The notes under the pieces are model-generated. The model was not told the origin of the DNA. It saw only the letters and a program-made list of their open reading frames with translations, and ran no database searches. The translations under genes were made by a program, and so were the position numbers. From Rhizobium sp. 16-488-2b (lineage in GTDB: Bacteria; Pseudomonadota; Alphaproteobacteria; Rhizobiales; Rhizobiaceae): DNA of 64,000 nt. Positions 25,260 to 34,571 of this stretch are shown piece after piece (position 1 is the stretch's first letter; each line of letters opens with the position of its first letter). The stretch lies in contig NZ_JAGHMF010000015.1 of NCBI RefSeq assembly GCF_017741815.1, positions 176,410 to 240,409 on the forward strand, read 5' to 3'.

Positions 25260-27128
25260 TTACTCGGCTGCAGCTTCTTTCTGGACGCCGTCCTCATCCG
25301 AATGATCGGCAAGGAAGCCGCCCGACTGGCGGTTCCAGAGATCGGCATAGACGCCGCCCTCACCCACCAGTTCGACATGCGAGCCGGCCTCGATGATCTT
25401 GCCCTTGTCGAGCACGACCAGCCGGTCCATCTCCGTCAGCGTCGACAGGCGGTGGGCGATGGCGATGACCGTCTTGCCCTCCATCAACGCGAACAGGTTC
25501 TCCTGGATCGCCGCCTCGACCTCGGAATCGAGAGCCGAGGTCGCTTCGTCGAGAACTAGGATCGGCGCGTCCTTGAGGAAGACGCGGGCAATCGCGATAC
25601 GCTGGCGCTGGCCGCCAGACAGCTTCACGCCACGCTCGCCGACCTGCGCATCGAGCGCCTTGCGCCCCTGCATGTCGACAAGGCCCTCGACGAAGTCCCA
25701 GGCATTGGCCCGCTTGGCCGCCTCGATAATCTCCGCATCCGTCGCATCCGGACGGCCGTAGGCGATGTTGTCACGGATCGAGCGGTGCAGCAGCGACGTG
25801 TCCTGCGTAACGACGCCGATCAACTCGCGCAGGCTTTCCTGCGAGACATGCGAGATGTCCTGACCGTCGATCGTGATGCGGCCGCCTTCGAGGTCGTAGA
25901 AGCGCAGCAACAGGTTCATCAGCGTCGTCTTGCCGGCGCCGGAGCGACCGACCAGACCAACCTTCTCGCCCGCCTTGATGTCAAGCGACAGGTTTTCGAT
26001 GATGCCCTTGCCCTTCCCGTAGTGGAAGCCGATCCGGTCGTAATGGATCGCGCCCTTCTTGGCCGTCAGAGACCAGGCGCCAGGCTTGTCGATGATGTCG
26101 TGCTCCTTCGTCATCATCTCCATGCCGTCATAGACCGTGCCGATATTCTCGAACAGCGCCGAGACTTCCCACATGATCCACTGCGACATGCCGTTGACGC
26201 GCATGGCAAGACCGATGGCAATTGCGATCGCGCCGACCGAGATGCCGCCGTTCAGCCAGAACCAGATCGACAGGCCCGAGATCACGAACAGCGCCACGCA
26301 GTTGTTGATATAGACGGATGCGTGGAACATCGTGACCTTGCGCATCTGCTGATGCACGGTCTGCAGGAAGCCGTCCATGCCCTCCTTGGCATAGGTCTCC
26401 TCGCGGCCCGCATGCGAGAACAGCTTCACCGTCGCGATGTTGGTGTAGCTGTCGACGACGCGGCCGGTCATCAGCGAACGCGCATCCGCCTGCATCGCCG
26501 CGATCTTGCGCAAACGCGGTACGAAGTAGGCAACGATGGCGATATAGACGCCGAGCCATGCGAGGATCGGGATCATCAGCCGCCAATCGGCCGCCGCGAT
26601 GACGACGATCATCGAGATGAAGTAGCTGACGACATAGACGAAGACGTCGAGGATCTTCATCACCGTCTCGCGCACCGCAAGCGATGTCTGCATCACCTTG
26701 GTGGCCACGCGTCCGGCGAACTCGTTGGCGAAGAAGGTCATGCTGTGACGCATCAGGAAACGGTGCATCTGCCAGCGGGCGATCATCGGGTAGTTGCCGA
26801 TCAAGACCTGGTGCATGATGACGGAATCCGCCACCGCCGCCAGAGGCAAGCCGATCAGGATCAGCGCGCCCATCCAGTAGAGCTTGTAGCCTTCGGTCTC
26901 GAGGAAGGTCTTCGGATCGGCATGCGTCAGCCAATCGACGATATTGCCGAGGAACTGAAACAGCGCGACTTCGCCGACCGCAATCAGCATCGTCAGCACG
27001 GCCATGGCCGCAAGCCAGGGAGCCGCGGGCTTCGTATAGTGCCAGCAGAAGGCAAACAGCCCCTTGGGAGGAACGCCGGGCTCCTCGGAGGGGAAAGGAT
27101 TGAGACGCTGTTCAAACCAGCCAAACAT
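25260..27128 (-). CDS. ABC exporter half-transporter 2 (permease fused to ATPase)
   Basis: 622 residues from ATG 27128 (GGAG eight bases upstream; the open frame continues to 27206 without a start signal). Exporter membrane domain about 30-340, then Walker A GRSGAGKTT, Q-loop region VTQDTSLLHRSIRDNIAYG, signature LSGGQRQ, Walker B ILVLDEAT and H-loop AHRLST, all intact. Same length and architecture as exporter 1 (20828-22696), with near-identical ATPase motifs; the two are evidently paralogues separated by the RHH and chemoreceptor genes. They could work as homodimers or as a heterodimer. Confidence 0.93.
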   Translation of the reverse strand: MFGWFEQRLNPFPSEEPGVPPKGLFAFCWHYTKPAAPWLAAMAVLTMLIAVGEVALFQFLGNIVDWLTHADPKTFLETEGYKLYWMGALILIGLPLAAVADSVIMHQVLIGNYPMIARWQMHRFLMRHSMTFFANEFAGRVATKVMQTSLAVRETVMKILDVFVYVVSYFISMIVVIAAADWRLMIPILAWLGVYIAIVAYFVPRLRKIAAMQADARSLMTGRVVDSYTNIATVKLFSHAGREETYAKEGMDGFLQTVHQQMRKVTMFHASVYINNCVALFVISGLSIWFWLNGGISVGAIAIAIGLAMRVNGMSQWIMWEVSALFENIGTVYDGMEMMTKEHDIIDKPGAWSLTAKKGAIHYDRIGFHYGKGKGIIENLSLDIKAGEKVGLVGRSGAGKTTLMNLLLRFYDLEGGRITIDGQDISHVSQESLRELIGVVTQDTSLLHRSIRDNIAYGRPDATDAEIIEAAKRANAWDFVEGLVDMQGRKALDAQVGERGVKLSGGQRQRIAIARVFLKDAPILVLDEATSALDSEVEAAIQENLFALMEGKTVIAIAHRLSTLTEMDRLVVLDKGKIIEAGSHVELVGEGGVYADLWNRQSGGFLADHSDEDGVQKEAAAE

Positions 27129-27510
27129 GAAAATGCTCCGAACTTCAGCGTTCCTGCCCTCGCCAGCACAGACGCGCAACGGCTTATATGGGCAGTGGAC
27201 GTTCAAGGGACGAGGCCAACATGGCCGCGCAATGGATTACGAAAGGGAGATCAGAAAGAAAAGGACGCTTTAGGAGCGTCGAGTCGCCATGATCCGCAAA
27301 TTGGCGGACGGGAGGCTGACATACGGCAATGCATTCATCTTGGCGCTCCCTTGTTGGCGATTGAAGATATGCACCGATAACGCGAAATTGACGGGTTTTC
27401 CAGCCCAAACTTGCCGAAAGCCAAAGATTCGCGCCCAAAAAGCAGGCTGTTGCACCAAAACCGCACTTGCACTAGGTCAGGCCGAACGGAAGCGATCAAA
27501 CGGGGCGATC
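27129..27510. other. Divergent intergenic region without a recognised gene
   Basis: About 380 bp between the divergent exporter 2 and trmL genes. Several short open frames occur, but none has family resemblance or a good start signal. A weak promoter-like pair for trmL (TTGCAC, 17 bp, TAGGTC) can be read about 40-70 bp upstream of it. Nothing else is apparent. Confidence 0.4.
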
Positions 27511-27972
27511 ATGGCGGACCTCAGAATAGCACTCTATCAGCCCGATATTCCTGGCAACACCGGCACCATCCTGCGGCTAGCCGCCTGCCTCGGCTTTGCC
27601 GTCGATATCATCGAGCCCGCCGGTTTCGACATCTCCGACCGCAACCTCAAGCGCGCCGGCATGGATTACATCGCCACCGCGGCCCTCACCCGCCATGTCA
27701 ATTTCGAGCAGTTCGAAGACTGGCGCAAGACGACCGGCCGCCGCCTCGTGCTGGCCTCCACCAAGGCCTCCGGCCGCTACACCGATTTCCGCTTCCACGC
27801 CGACGACATCCTGCTCTTCGGCCGCGAAAGCGCCGGCGTGCCCGACCACGTGCATGACACCGCCGATGCCCGCATCCTGGTGCCCATGGTCGAGGGCCAG
27901 CGCTCCATCAATGTCGCGGTATCGGCGGCCATGATCACGGGCGAAGCCATGCGCCAGACCGTCTGGTCCTGA
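27511..27972 (+). CDS. trmL: tRNA (cytidine/uridine-2'-O-)-methyltransferase TrmL
   Basis: Methylates the ribose of the wobble nucleotide 34 in tRNA-Leu isoacceptors. A small SPOUT (trefoil-knot) methyltransferase of 153 residues, with the family start LRIALYQPDIPGNTGTILR, the region ADDILLFGRESAGVP (motif 2) and the knot loop VPMVEGQRSINVAVSAAM (motif 3) that binds S-adenosylmethionine. Start ATG at 27511. It stands alone between the exporter and Na/Pi-type transporter genes. Confidence 0.94.
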   Translation: MADLRIALYQPDIPGNTGTILRLAACLGFAVDIIEPAGFDISDRNLKRAGMDYIATAALTRHVNFEQFEDWRKTTGRRLVLASTKASGRYTDFRFHADDILLFGRESAGVPDHVHDTADARILVPMVEGQRSINVAVSAAMITGEAMRQTVWS

Positions 27973-28167
27973 CCCTGCCACGGAAATGCCGGTTCAGCGG
28001 CGCATAATGTCGCGAACGGCGTTGTGAAATCGCCGATCAGGCGTATAATTTTTAGCCGGGCAAACAAAAAATCGGACGATATGCCGATATTTCAATGATT
28101 TGCCGAAATCAGAGAGTCGCAAAACGCGCCACTGATGGCGCCAAGAGATAGAAAAAGACAAGCCCGC

Positions 28168-29814
28168 ATGGAATCCACAATCGTCATGATCAACCTGTTC
28201 GGCGCCGTAGCACTGCTGCTGTTCGGCCTGTCGCAGGTGAAGGATGGCGTATCGCGCGCTTTCGGCGCGCGGCTTAGGACCGGGCTTGCCTCCGGCACCA
28301 AGAGCGGCCTGCGCTCCTTCGTCTCCGGTTTCGTTGCCACCATCGCGCTGCAGAGCTCCACCGCGACCGCCCTGATGGTCGCCTCCTTCGTCGAGCGCGA
28401 GCTGGTCAAACCGCGCATGGCGCAGATCGTGCTTCTGGGCGCCAATGTCGGCACCGCCGTCACCGCCTGGATCGTCGCGACCGGCATCGAGTGGCTTTCG
28501 CCGCTGGTCATCCTCGCTGGCATCGTGCTTTATCGCGGCGGCTCGACCTCCCGCCAGGGCGGCGGTCAGGCGCTGATCGGCATCGGCCTCATGCTGCTGT
28601 CGCTGCACCTCTTGAGCAGCGCCACCGAGCCGATGCGCCAGTCACCGGCGCTCTCGGCATTCATCGGCCTGCTCGACAATGCCTGGCCGGTGGCGCTCGC
28701 CTTTTCGGCCTGCATCGCCTTCATCTCGTCTTCCAGCCTCGCCGCCGTCGTCCTCATCCTGTCGCTCGCGTCGACGGGCATCCTGTCAGCCGGCCTTGTG
28801 ATCGTGCTGGTCCTCGGCGCCAATCTCGGCGGCGCCATCCCGCCCGTCATCGCCTCGCTTTCCGGCCCGGCCTCGGTCAAGCGCGTCACGCTGGGTAACC
28901 TAATCGTGCGCGCCATCGGCTGCCTGATCGCGCTGCCGCTCGCCGGCTTCGGTGCCGATCTCCTTGAAACCCTGCCGCTGTCGCCAGCCAAGCTGCCGGT
29001 TGATGCCCATCTCGGCTTCAACCTCTTGCTCGCGGCCCTCGCCTGGCCCTTCTCGCGCCTGTTGTCGCGCCTGATGCTGAAGCTTGTCCCCGAGGACGAG
29101 CAAGCAGACAACGCGCCGCGCTATCTCGATCCGCAGGAGCTCTCGACGCCGGTCGTGGCGCTCGCCAGCGCCACCCGCGAAGTGCTTGGCGTCGGCGACC
29201 TGATCGAGCGCATGCTGCAACGCGCGGCCGACGCCTTCGAGCGTAACAACATGTCGAAGCTGACGGAGATCGCGAGCCTCGAAAAGCGCGTCGACAGCCT
29301 GCAGCAGGAAGTGAAGATCTACCTCTCCAAGCTCGGCCGCGGCGGCCTCAGCGAAGAGGACGGACGCCGCTCGATCGTCATCATCGACTACGCCATCAAT
29401 CTCGAGCATATCGGCGATATCATCGAAAAGGGTCTGCTGCCGCAGGTCGCCAAGAAGGTGTCGCTCGGCCTGAAATTCTCAGAAGACGGCTACGAGGAGC
29501 TGAGCAAGCTCTTCCACCTGACGCTGGAGAACCTCCGCATCGCCCAGACGATCTTCGTCACCCGCGATTTCAATCTCGCCCGTCAGCTGATGGAAGTGAA
29601 GGTGGAAGTGCGCCGCATGGAGAAGCAATCCTCCGAGCGCCATCTGGAGCGCCTGCGCGACGGCCGTGCAGACAGCCTGCAGACGAGCTCGCTGCATCTC
29701 GACATGCTGCGCGACCTGAAGCGCATCAACGCCCATATCGTCTCGGTCGCGCATCCGATCCTGGATGAAAGCGGCCTCCTGATAGAAAGCCGCCTGCGCG
29801 ACGCCGCCGAATAG
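28168..29814 (+). CDS. Na/Pi-cotransporter-family protein with PhoU-like tail
   Basis: 548 residues from ATG 28168 (MESTIVMINLFG), which puts the first membrane helix near the N-terminus; an in-frame ATG at 28135 is an alternative. Two inverted-repeat transporter modules are visible, with QSSTATALMVASF in the first and ISSSSLAAVVLILS in the second (the QSS-type substrate motifs). A cytoplasmic C-terminal part (about 340-548) has long helices including IIDYAINLEHIGDIIEKGLL, resembling PhoU. Probably imports phosphate or a related anion with sodium; regulation by the PhoU-like tail is inferred from the family. Confidence 0.9.
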   Translation: MESTIVMINLFGAVALLLFGLSQVKDGVSRAFGARLRTGLASGTKSGLRSFVSGFVATIALQSSTATALMVASFVERELVKPRMAQIVLLGANVGTAVTAWIVATGIEWLSPLVILAGIVLYRGGSTSRQGGGQALIGIGLMLLSLHLLSSATEPMRQSPALSAFIGLLDNAWPVALAFSACIAFISSSSLAAVVLILSLASTGILSAGLVIVLVLGANLGGAIPPVIASLSGPASVKRVTLGNLIVRAIGCLIALPLAGFGADLLETLPLSPAKLPVDAHLGFNLLLAALAWPFSRLLSRLMLKLVPEDEQADNAPRYLDPQELSTPVVALASATREVLGVGDLIERMLQRAADAFERNNMSKLTEIASLEKRVDSLQQEVKIYLSKLGRGGLSEEDGRRSIVIIDYAINLEHIGDIIEKGLLPQVAKKVSLGLKFSEDGYEELSKLFHLTLENLRIAQTIFVTRDFNLARQLMEVKVEVRRMEKQSSERHLERLRDGRADSLQTSSLHLDMLRDLKRINAHIVSVAHPILDESGLLIESRLRDAAE

Positions 29815-29817
29815 ACC

Positions 29818-30078
29818 TCAATCGGCCGATGGCAGACGCCGCATGGTGAACTCGATCTGGTCGCCGTCGAGCTGCCTCCAGCTCTCGACCTCGGTCCAGT
29901 AGGCGGCCTTGGGATATTCGTCGAACCACTCGCGAGCCTTTGCGCGCGCATCGAGCAGCGCCAGGCAATAGGTCTGCCGCACGAACCGATCGTTCTTGCG
30001 CGGCGTGCCCTCGGCCCGGTGCTTGGCAATCCTTCGTTTCAAGCCGTCAAATGACGGCGGTCCTGGGATCTTCGTCAT
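29818..30078 (-). CDS. Small conserved protein of unknown function
   Basis: 86 residues, ATG at 30078 with a strong GAGGTAGG ribosome binding site. The composition is normal for a soluble protein, with a helical N-terminal half ([36 protein letters not shown]) and a C-terminal beta stretch ([18 protein letters not shown]). Its stop codon lies 3 bp from that of the Na/Pi-family gene (convergent). No family recognised; the good start signal and clean frame argue it is real. Confidence 0.7.
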   Translation of the reverse strand: MTKIPGPPSFDGLKRRIAKHRAEGTPRKNDRFVRQTYCLALLDARAKAREWFDEYPKAAYWTEVESWRQLDGDQIEFTMRRLPSAD

Positions 30079-30253
30079 ACAACCTACCTCTAATGGAAAG
30101 GTAGTATCGACGCCGGAATATTGCGAGTCGAATCTGAAGCCTGCTCACCAACGCCGTTCGGCTGTTGGCGCTATGCCAAACGACCTGCTATCAGGGGCGA
30201 TTGAAGCGGGCATGACTCGAATTTTGCCCGCGCGCGTACCGGAGACGACGACT

Positions 30254-31168
30254 ATGGAACGACCCGAACTTCCGATCGGCCTGCCCGCGGATATCGAGGA
30301 CAAGAAGGAGATGGCCCGCACCTGGTTCGAGGGCTTGCGCGACCAGATCTGCGCCTCTTTCGAAGCGATCGAGGATGAACTCGCAGGACCGCTTTCCGAT
30401 CGTGAGCCGGGCCGTTTCGTCGCCAAGGATTGGAAGCGCGAGAACGGCGCCGGTGGCGGCGGTCGCATGTCGATGATGGAAGGCCGCGTCTTCGAGAAGG
30501 TCGGCGTCCACACCTCCACCGTCTACGGCGAATTCAGCGCCGACCTGCGCGCCCAGATGCCGGGCGCCAAGGACGATCCGCGCTTCTGGGCTTCCGGCAT
30601 CTCGCTGATCGCCCACCCCGTGAACCCCAACGTCCCCGCCGTGCACATGAACACCCGCATGGTGGTGACGTCGAGCCGCTGGTTCGGCGGCGGCGCCGAC
30701 CTGACGCCGGTGCTCGACCGCCGCCGCACCCAGGAAGACGACGACACCCGACTGTTTCACAAGGCCATGGAAATCGCCTGCCGCAGCCACGCCGGCGTCG
30801 CCGATTACGACGCCTACAAGAAGTGGTGCGACGAATACTTCTTCCTCAAGCACCGCAACGAAGCGCGCGGCACGGGCGGCATCTTCTACGACTGGCTGCA
30901 TTCGAGCGAGGAAGCGGGCGGCTGGAGCGCCGATTTCGCCTTCACCCGCGATGTCGGCCGCGCCTTTGCGATGGTTTATCCACGGATTGTTCGCTCCAAC
31001 TTCAATAAACAGTGGACAGAACAAGATCGTGAAGAACAATTGATTCGCCGTGGGCGATATGTCGAGTTCAACCTGCTATATGACAGAGGAACGATCTTTG
31101 GCTTGAAAACGGGTGGGAATGTCGAGTCCATTCTCTCATCGCTACCCCCCGCCGTTCGCTGGCCGTAA
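30254..31168 (+). CDS. hemF: Oxygen-dependent coproporphyrinogen III oxidase
   Basis: Converts coproporphyrinogen III to protoporphyrinogen IX with O2 in haem synthesis. 304 residues from ATG 30254 (GGAG nine bases upstream). Family signatures: [16 protein letters not shown], the substrate/metal region [22 protein letters not shown] (quoted in parts: [15 protein letters not shown]), [21 protein letters not shown] (RGTGGIFYD) and the C-terminal [17 protein letters not shown]. All are complete. An open frame extends upstream to 29996 but has no start signal and overlaps the gene on the other strand. It supplies haem, among others for the bc1 complex encoded 11 kb away. Confidence 0.97.
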   Translation: MERPELPIGLPADIEDKKEMARTWFEGLRDQICASFEAIEDELAGPLSDREPGRFVAKDWKRENGAGGGGRMSMMEGRVFEKVGVHTSTVYGEFSADLRAQMPGAKDDPRFWASGISLIAHPVNPNVPAVHMNTRMVVTSSRWFGGGADLTPVLDRRRTQEDDDTRLFHKAMEIACRSHAGVADYDAYKKWCDEYFFLKHRNEARGTGGIFYDWLHSSEEAGGWSADFAFTRDVGRAFAMVYPRIVRSNFNKQWTEQDREEQLIRRGRYVEFNLLYDRGTIFGLKTGGNVESILSSLPPAVRWP

Positions 31169-31270
31169 CTGGGAGGAAAGATCGGTAAACTGCGTGTGAG
31201 AGGCTTTTAATAAGCGGACCGGATACCCATTTCATAGATGTACGCGTTCAACAATCGGAGGAGGATTGTC

Positions 31271-31531
31271 ATGACGATACAGAGTGGAACACCGGCGGCG
31301 GTAGGTGTCCAACAGCCACCCCGCCCAATCGACACACCTGAGCTGCTCAACAGGCTGGCCGAAGCGCTGAAAGCCAAGAGCGGTTCCGATCTGCCCCTTT
31401 CCTGCTTTGTGGAACAGGTCAAGCTTCAACTCGCCGGCGGCCTGTCCGCCGAGGAGCTGTCGCGCCGCACCAAGGGCCAGAACAACAGCGCCCACACGGA
31501 TTGCTACCGCGCTTGGGCGATGCCCGAATAA
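31271..31531 (+). CDS. Small hypothetical protein
   Basis: 86 residues from ATG 31271 with a GGAGGAGG ribosome binding site; an in-frame ATG at 31238 has none. Pro/Gln-rich N-terminus, then a helical part (TPELLNRLAEALKAKSG, SCFVEQVKLQLAGGLSAEELSRR). No family recognised. Neighbour of the DUF1059 gene, with an 8-bp GC-rich hairpin between them. Confidence 0.6.
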   Translation: MTIQSGTPAAVGVQQPPRPIDTPELLNRLAEALKAKSGSDLPLSCFVEQVKLQLAGGLSAEELSRRTKGQNNSAHTDCYRAWAMPE

Positions 31532-31590
31532 TCGGGCTCACCGTCCGGGGAACGGACATATCCACGATCGCGTGAAACATGCGATCCCTA

Positions 31591-31612
31591 CGGCCGGTGC
31601 GACAACCGGCCG
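31591..31612 (+). terminator. GC-rich hairpin, possible weak terminator
   Basis: CGGCCGGT (31591-31598) and its exact complement (31605-31612) around a 6-base loop, 60 bp after the small hypothetical gene. No T-run follows, so it may instead be a processing or stabilising hairpin in an mRNA shared with the DUF1059 gene. Confidence 0.4.
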
Positions 31613-31684
31613 GAACCTTCCCGTCCCTGGAGCATTCCCACAAAACGCACAAGCGTCATTGAGAACTCAAGTCAGGAGGAGACG

Positions 31685-31870
31685 ATGAGACTTTTCGAAT
31701 GTGGAACGCTGGTCCCCGGATGCAGCTGGCACACACGCGCAGCCGACGACGCCGAAGTCGTGCGCCGCGCCGTCGACCATATGAAATCCGCGCATGGCGA
31801 AACCATCATCCGCGAAAACATGGTCGACAACATCAAGGCCCGCATCCGCAACGAAGCGAACGCGGCCTGA
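31685..31870 (+). CDS. DUF1059 small protein
   Basis: 61 residues, ATG 31685 preceded by CAGGAGGAGACG. The pattern FECGTLVPGCSWHTRA ... EVVRRAVDHMKSAHG is that of DUF1059, a family of very small proteins with conserved Cys and His residues that may bind a metal. Function unknown; no partner genes suggest one. Confidence 0.85.
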   Translation: MRLFECGTLVPGCSWHTRAADDAEVVRRAVDHMKSAHGETIIRENMVDNIKARIRNEANAA

Positions 31871-31888
31871 TCATCTGACGCGATCGCC

Positions 31889-33142
31889 TTATTTCACGCG
31901 ATCACTAAGCCGGGCGAGCAACGTCGCCCGGTCGGAAGCGAAGTTTTCCTCCACCCACTGATGTTCCAGCGCGGCCAGCGTCTCACCGACCTGCCGGCCC
32001 GACGGAATACCTGCCGCCATCACATCCCCGCCATTCACAGGAAAGCTTGGCTTCACCCATGCGTTGGCATGGTCGAGCAGCCTGTTCAGCCGCGCCGATC
32101 GCGCCATTTCCGCCATGTCACCCTCGGCCTTCCCGCGCGCCACCGCAAGCGCCAGCTTCAGCCGTGTGATGATGCCCTCGGCACCGTTGCGATAAAGCAG
32201 GCGGTCGAAAGCCGCCATCGACATCTCATCGTTAACAGGCGCTGCATTCGCCCAGGCCTTGAACACGGCCGCTTCCGCATTGGCAAGCTTCAGCCGCGCC
32301 GCCATCGCCTCCAGCCGCTTGGCGTCGGGCGGCACGATCGCGGCCAGCCGCAGCAGCGGATCGGGCGTCCAGCTGAGCGCCTTCTCGGTCGCGATCAGCG
32401 CCGGGATCGCATCGATGCCCCACTTTTCCGTTTCCGGCAAAATCTCCGTCAGCGCGCCGACGGTGCGCATCCACAGCAGTGCCCGCCCCGGATCTTCCGC
32501 CGACAACAGCTTGCGCATCTCCGACCACACCCGTTCGGCCGACAGCGTCGAAAGCTTGGAGCGGGCAGCAGCCGCCGCCCGCAACCCATCCGCATCCGGC
32601 CGCCCAGAGCCGTAATAGGCAAAGAAGCGGAAGAAGCGCAGGATGCGCAGATAGTCTTCCTTGATCCTGGTCGCGGCATCGCCGATGAAGCGGATGTTGC
32701 GCTTCTCGATATCAATAAGCCCGCCGACGAGATCGACCACCTCGCCGCTCTCGCCCACATAGAGCGCGTTGATGGTGAGGTCGCGCCGCTCGGCATCCGT
32801 CTGCCAGTCGGTGCTGAACGCCACCGTCGCCCGACGCCCGTCGGTCTCGACATCGGCGCGTAGCGTCGTCACCTCGAACGGCTTGCGATCGATGACGAGC
32901 GTCACCGTCCCATGCTCGACGCCCGTCGGCACCGCCTTGATCCCGGCCTGCTTGGCACGCTCGATCACCACGTCAGGCGTCAGCGTCGTCGCCACATCGA
33001 TATCGCTGACCGCGAGGCCCATCAGGCTGTTGCGCACGGCGCCACCCACCACGCGCCCCTCGCCGCCATCGGCATTCAGCAGCGAGAAAACGCGCTTCAG
33101 CGCCGGGTCGTTGAACCATGCTTCGTGAGCAAGGTTGGTCAT
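31889..33142 (-). CDS. cca: CCA-adding tRNA nucleotidyltransferase family protein
   Basis: 417 residues. The class II nucleotidyltransferase core is complete: VVGGAVRNSLMG, the catalytic SDIDVATTL (about residues 46-54), GTVTLVIDRKPFEVTTLR and the nucleotide-specificity region with RRDLTINAL (about 118-126) and IKEDYLRILRFFRFFAYY. Adds or repairs the 3'-CCA end of tRNA; the alphaproteobacterial sub-family is sometimes labelled poly(A) polymerase. ATG 33142 overlaps the Nudix gene's stop codon by four bases. Last gene of the DUF1285-Nudix-cca operon. Confidence 0.93.
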   Translation of the reverse strand: MTNLAHEAWFNDPALKRVFSLLNADGGEGRVVGGAVRNSLMGLAVSDIDVATTLTPDVVIERAKQAGIKAVPTGVEHGTVTLVIDRKPFEVTTLRADVETDGRRATVAFSTDWQTDAERRDLTINALYVGESGEVVDLVGGLIDIEKRNIRFIGDAATRIKEDYLRILRFFRFFAYYGSGRPDADGLRAAAAARSKLSTLSAERVWSEMRKLLSAEDPGRALLWMRTVGALTEILPETEKWGIDAIPALIATEKALSWTPDPLLRLAAIVPPDAKRLEAMAARLKLANAEAAVFKAWANAAPVNDEMSMAAFDRLLYRNGAEGIITRLKLALAVARGKAEGDMAEMARSARLNRLLDHANAWVKPSFPVNGGDVMAAGIPSGRQVGETLAALEHQWVEENFASDRATLLARLSDRVK

Positions 33143-33789
33143 GCGTAGAGCCTTTCGTAAAGCGTGCGGACAATGCCCGCGGTGATGCCCCAGATCATTC
33201 TGGTTTCATAGGGCATGCGATAGAAATGTCGGTCGAGCCCGTCGATCATACGCTTGTCGCGAATGTGATTGCCGGGCGCCATCAGGAAGGAGAGCGGCAC
33301 TTCGAAGACGTCGTCGACCTCATCGGGATTGAGCTTGAGATCAAAGCCGGGCTGCACCACCGCCAGCACAGGCGTGATGCGAAATCCCGTCGAGGCCAGA
33401 TAAACAGGCAGCCGCGCCACCGTCTCGACGAACGAGCCCTTCAGCCCGATCTCCTCGTCGGCCTCGCGCACGGCAGCCTGCTCCGGCGTCTCGTCCGCGC
33501 CATCGATCTTGCCGCCGGGAAAGGCGATCTGACCGGAATGCTTGCGCAGTGTCGCGGTGCGCAGCGTGAAGATCACCCGCGCCTCGTCGCCGTCATCGAT
33601 GACAGGCACGAGCACGGCGGCATCGCGGAGCTTGAAGGTCTCCACCTTGGCGATGATTTCGGGGTTCAGGATATGGTCGCCATGCTCGCGCCACGACAGA
33701 TCGACCGGCCCGCCCATCTGGTGCATTGCCCGGCGTCTGAATTCGGCTGCGGAATAAAGCGCGCCGTCCTTGGTCTGAATCTGGCTCAT
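33139..33789 (-). CDS. Nudix hydrolase, coenzyme-A pyrophosphatase type
   Basis: 216 residues. Nudix box with all consensus residues: GGKIDGADE then AAVREADEEIG (about residues 92-114). The preceding LRKHSGQIAFPGG is the signature of the CoA-pyrophosphatase (NudL/PCD1) subgroup, which cleaves CoA and its derivatives to 4'-phosphopantetheine and 3',5'-ADP. Overlaps both neighbours by four bases, so it is translationally coupled between DUF1285 and cca. Confidence 0.92.
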   Translation of the reverse strand: MSQIQTKDGALYSAAEFRRRAMHQMGGPVDLSWREHGDHILNPEIIAKVETFKLRDAAVLVPVIDDGDEARVIFTLRTATLRKHSGQIAFPGGKIDGADETPEQAAVREADEEIGLKGSFVETVARLPVYLASTGFRITPVLAVVQPGFDLKLNPDEVDDVFEVPLSFLMAPGNHIRDKRMIDGLDRHFYRMPYETRMIWGITAGIVRTLYERLYA

Positions 33790-34409
33790 CGCGACAGCGC
33801 ATCCAGCTCGGCCGCCGGCATGACGGGAAAGGTCTCGCCGTCCGAGCGCAGGCAGAACATTGCGACGCCATCGACATCAACAGTCTCGCCAAGCTCCACC
33901 AGCTGGTACATAACCGCCCGCGACACCAGTGCTTCCAGGCGACCGCGCACATGCAGATATGGCTTCAACTCATTGTTATCGCCGTGAATGACAAACCTGA
34001 TGGGATGCGCCTTGCCAGCCTCGACGACATCGCCGACATTGGTGCGAAAGGTCAGCACCGCCTGCCCGTCCCTGACGGAGGCGTTCAGCTCGACAGCGAG
34101 GAACGGCGCATCGACGATCCGGATACCGACTTTTTCCACAGGAGTTACGAGGTATGTCTTGCCATCCTCATCCTTGCGCAGAACCGTGGAAAACAGCCGC
34201 ACCAGCGGCGCCCGGCCGATCGGCGTCCCCATGTAGAACCACGTCCCGTCGGCGCGGATCTCCATGTCGATATCGCCACAGAACGGCGGATTCCATTTCT
34301 CGACGGGCGGAAGACCGCGTTTCGCATCGCCACCATCGCCCGCGGCGCGTGAAATCAGCGCTGCCAGATCCGCGGCATCGGTCGCTGCCTTGATCTCTTC
34401 GGTTGCCAT
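33786..34409 (-). CDS. DUF1285 protein
   Basis: 207 residues. DUF1285 features are visible: GLPPVEKWNPPFCGDIDM, ADGTWFYMGTPIGRAPLVRLF and FVIHGDNNELKPYLHVRGRLEALV (quoted in parts). The function of the family is not established; its fold combines two small alpha/beta domains and is cytosolic. First gene of the coupled DUF1285-Nudix-cca operon, an arrangement I recall as frequent in alphaproteobacteria. Divergent from the MoxR operon. Confidence 0.9.
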   Translation of the reverse strand: MATEEIKAATDAADLAALISRAAGDGGDAKRGLPPVEKWNPPFCGDIDMEIRADGTWFYMGTPIGRAPLVRLFSTVLRKDEDGKTYLVTPVEKVGIRIVDAPFLAVELNASVRDGQAVLTFRTNVGDVVEAGKAHPIRFVIHGDNNELKPYLHVRGRLEALVSRAVMYQLVELGETVDVDGVAMFCLRSDGETFPVMPAAELDALSR

Positions 34410-34571
34410 TGTTCCGTCTCTGTTTGCACTTAACGCAGGAATGTCACGAGATAGTCATTCGAAACGAACTTGTCAGCCCGCAACATCTTCATAACTCTAT
34501 CGGGTATGAGGCACACGTGTAAAAGTCCGACGATTCGCGACGAATGAGATCAGCCGCTGGAGAGATGCCTG

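Noticed and set aside
25785..27380. 531-residue plus-strand frame opposite ABC exporter 2
   Set aside because: Asp/His/Arg-rich shadow of the exporter gene; no start signal, no domain.
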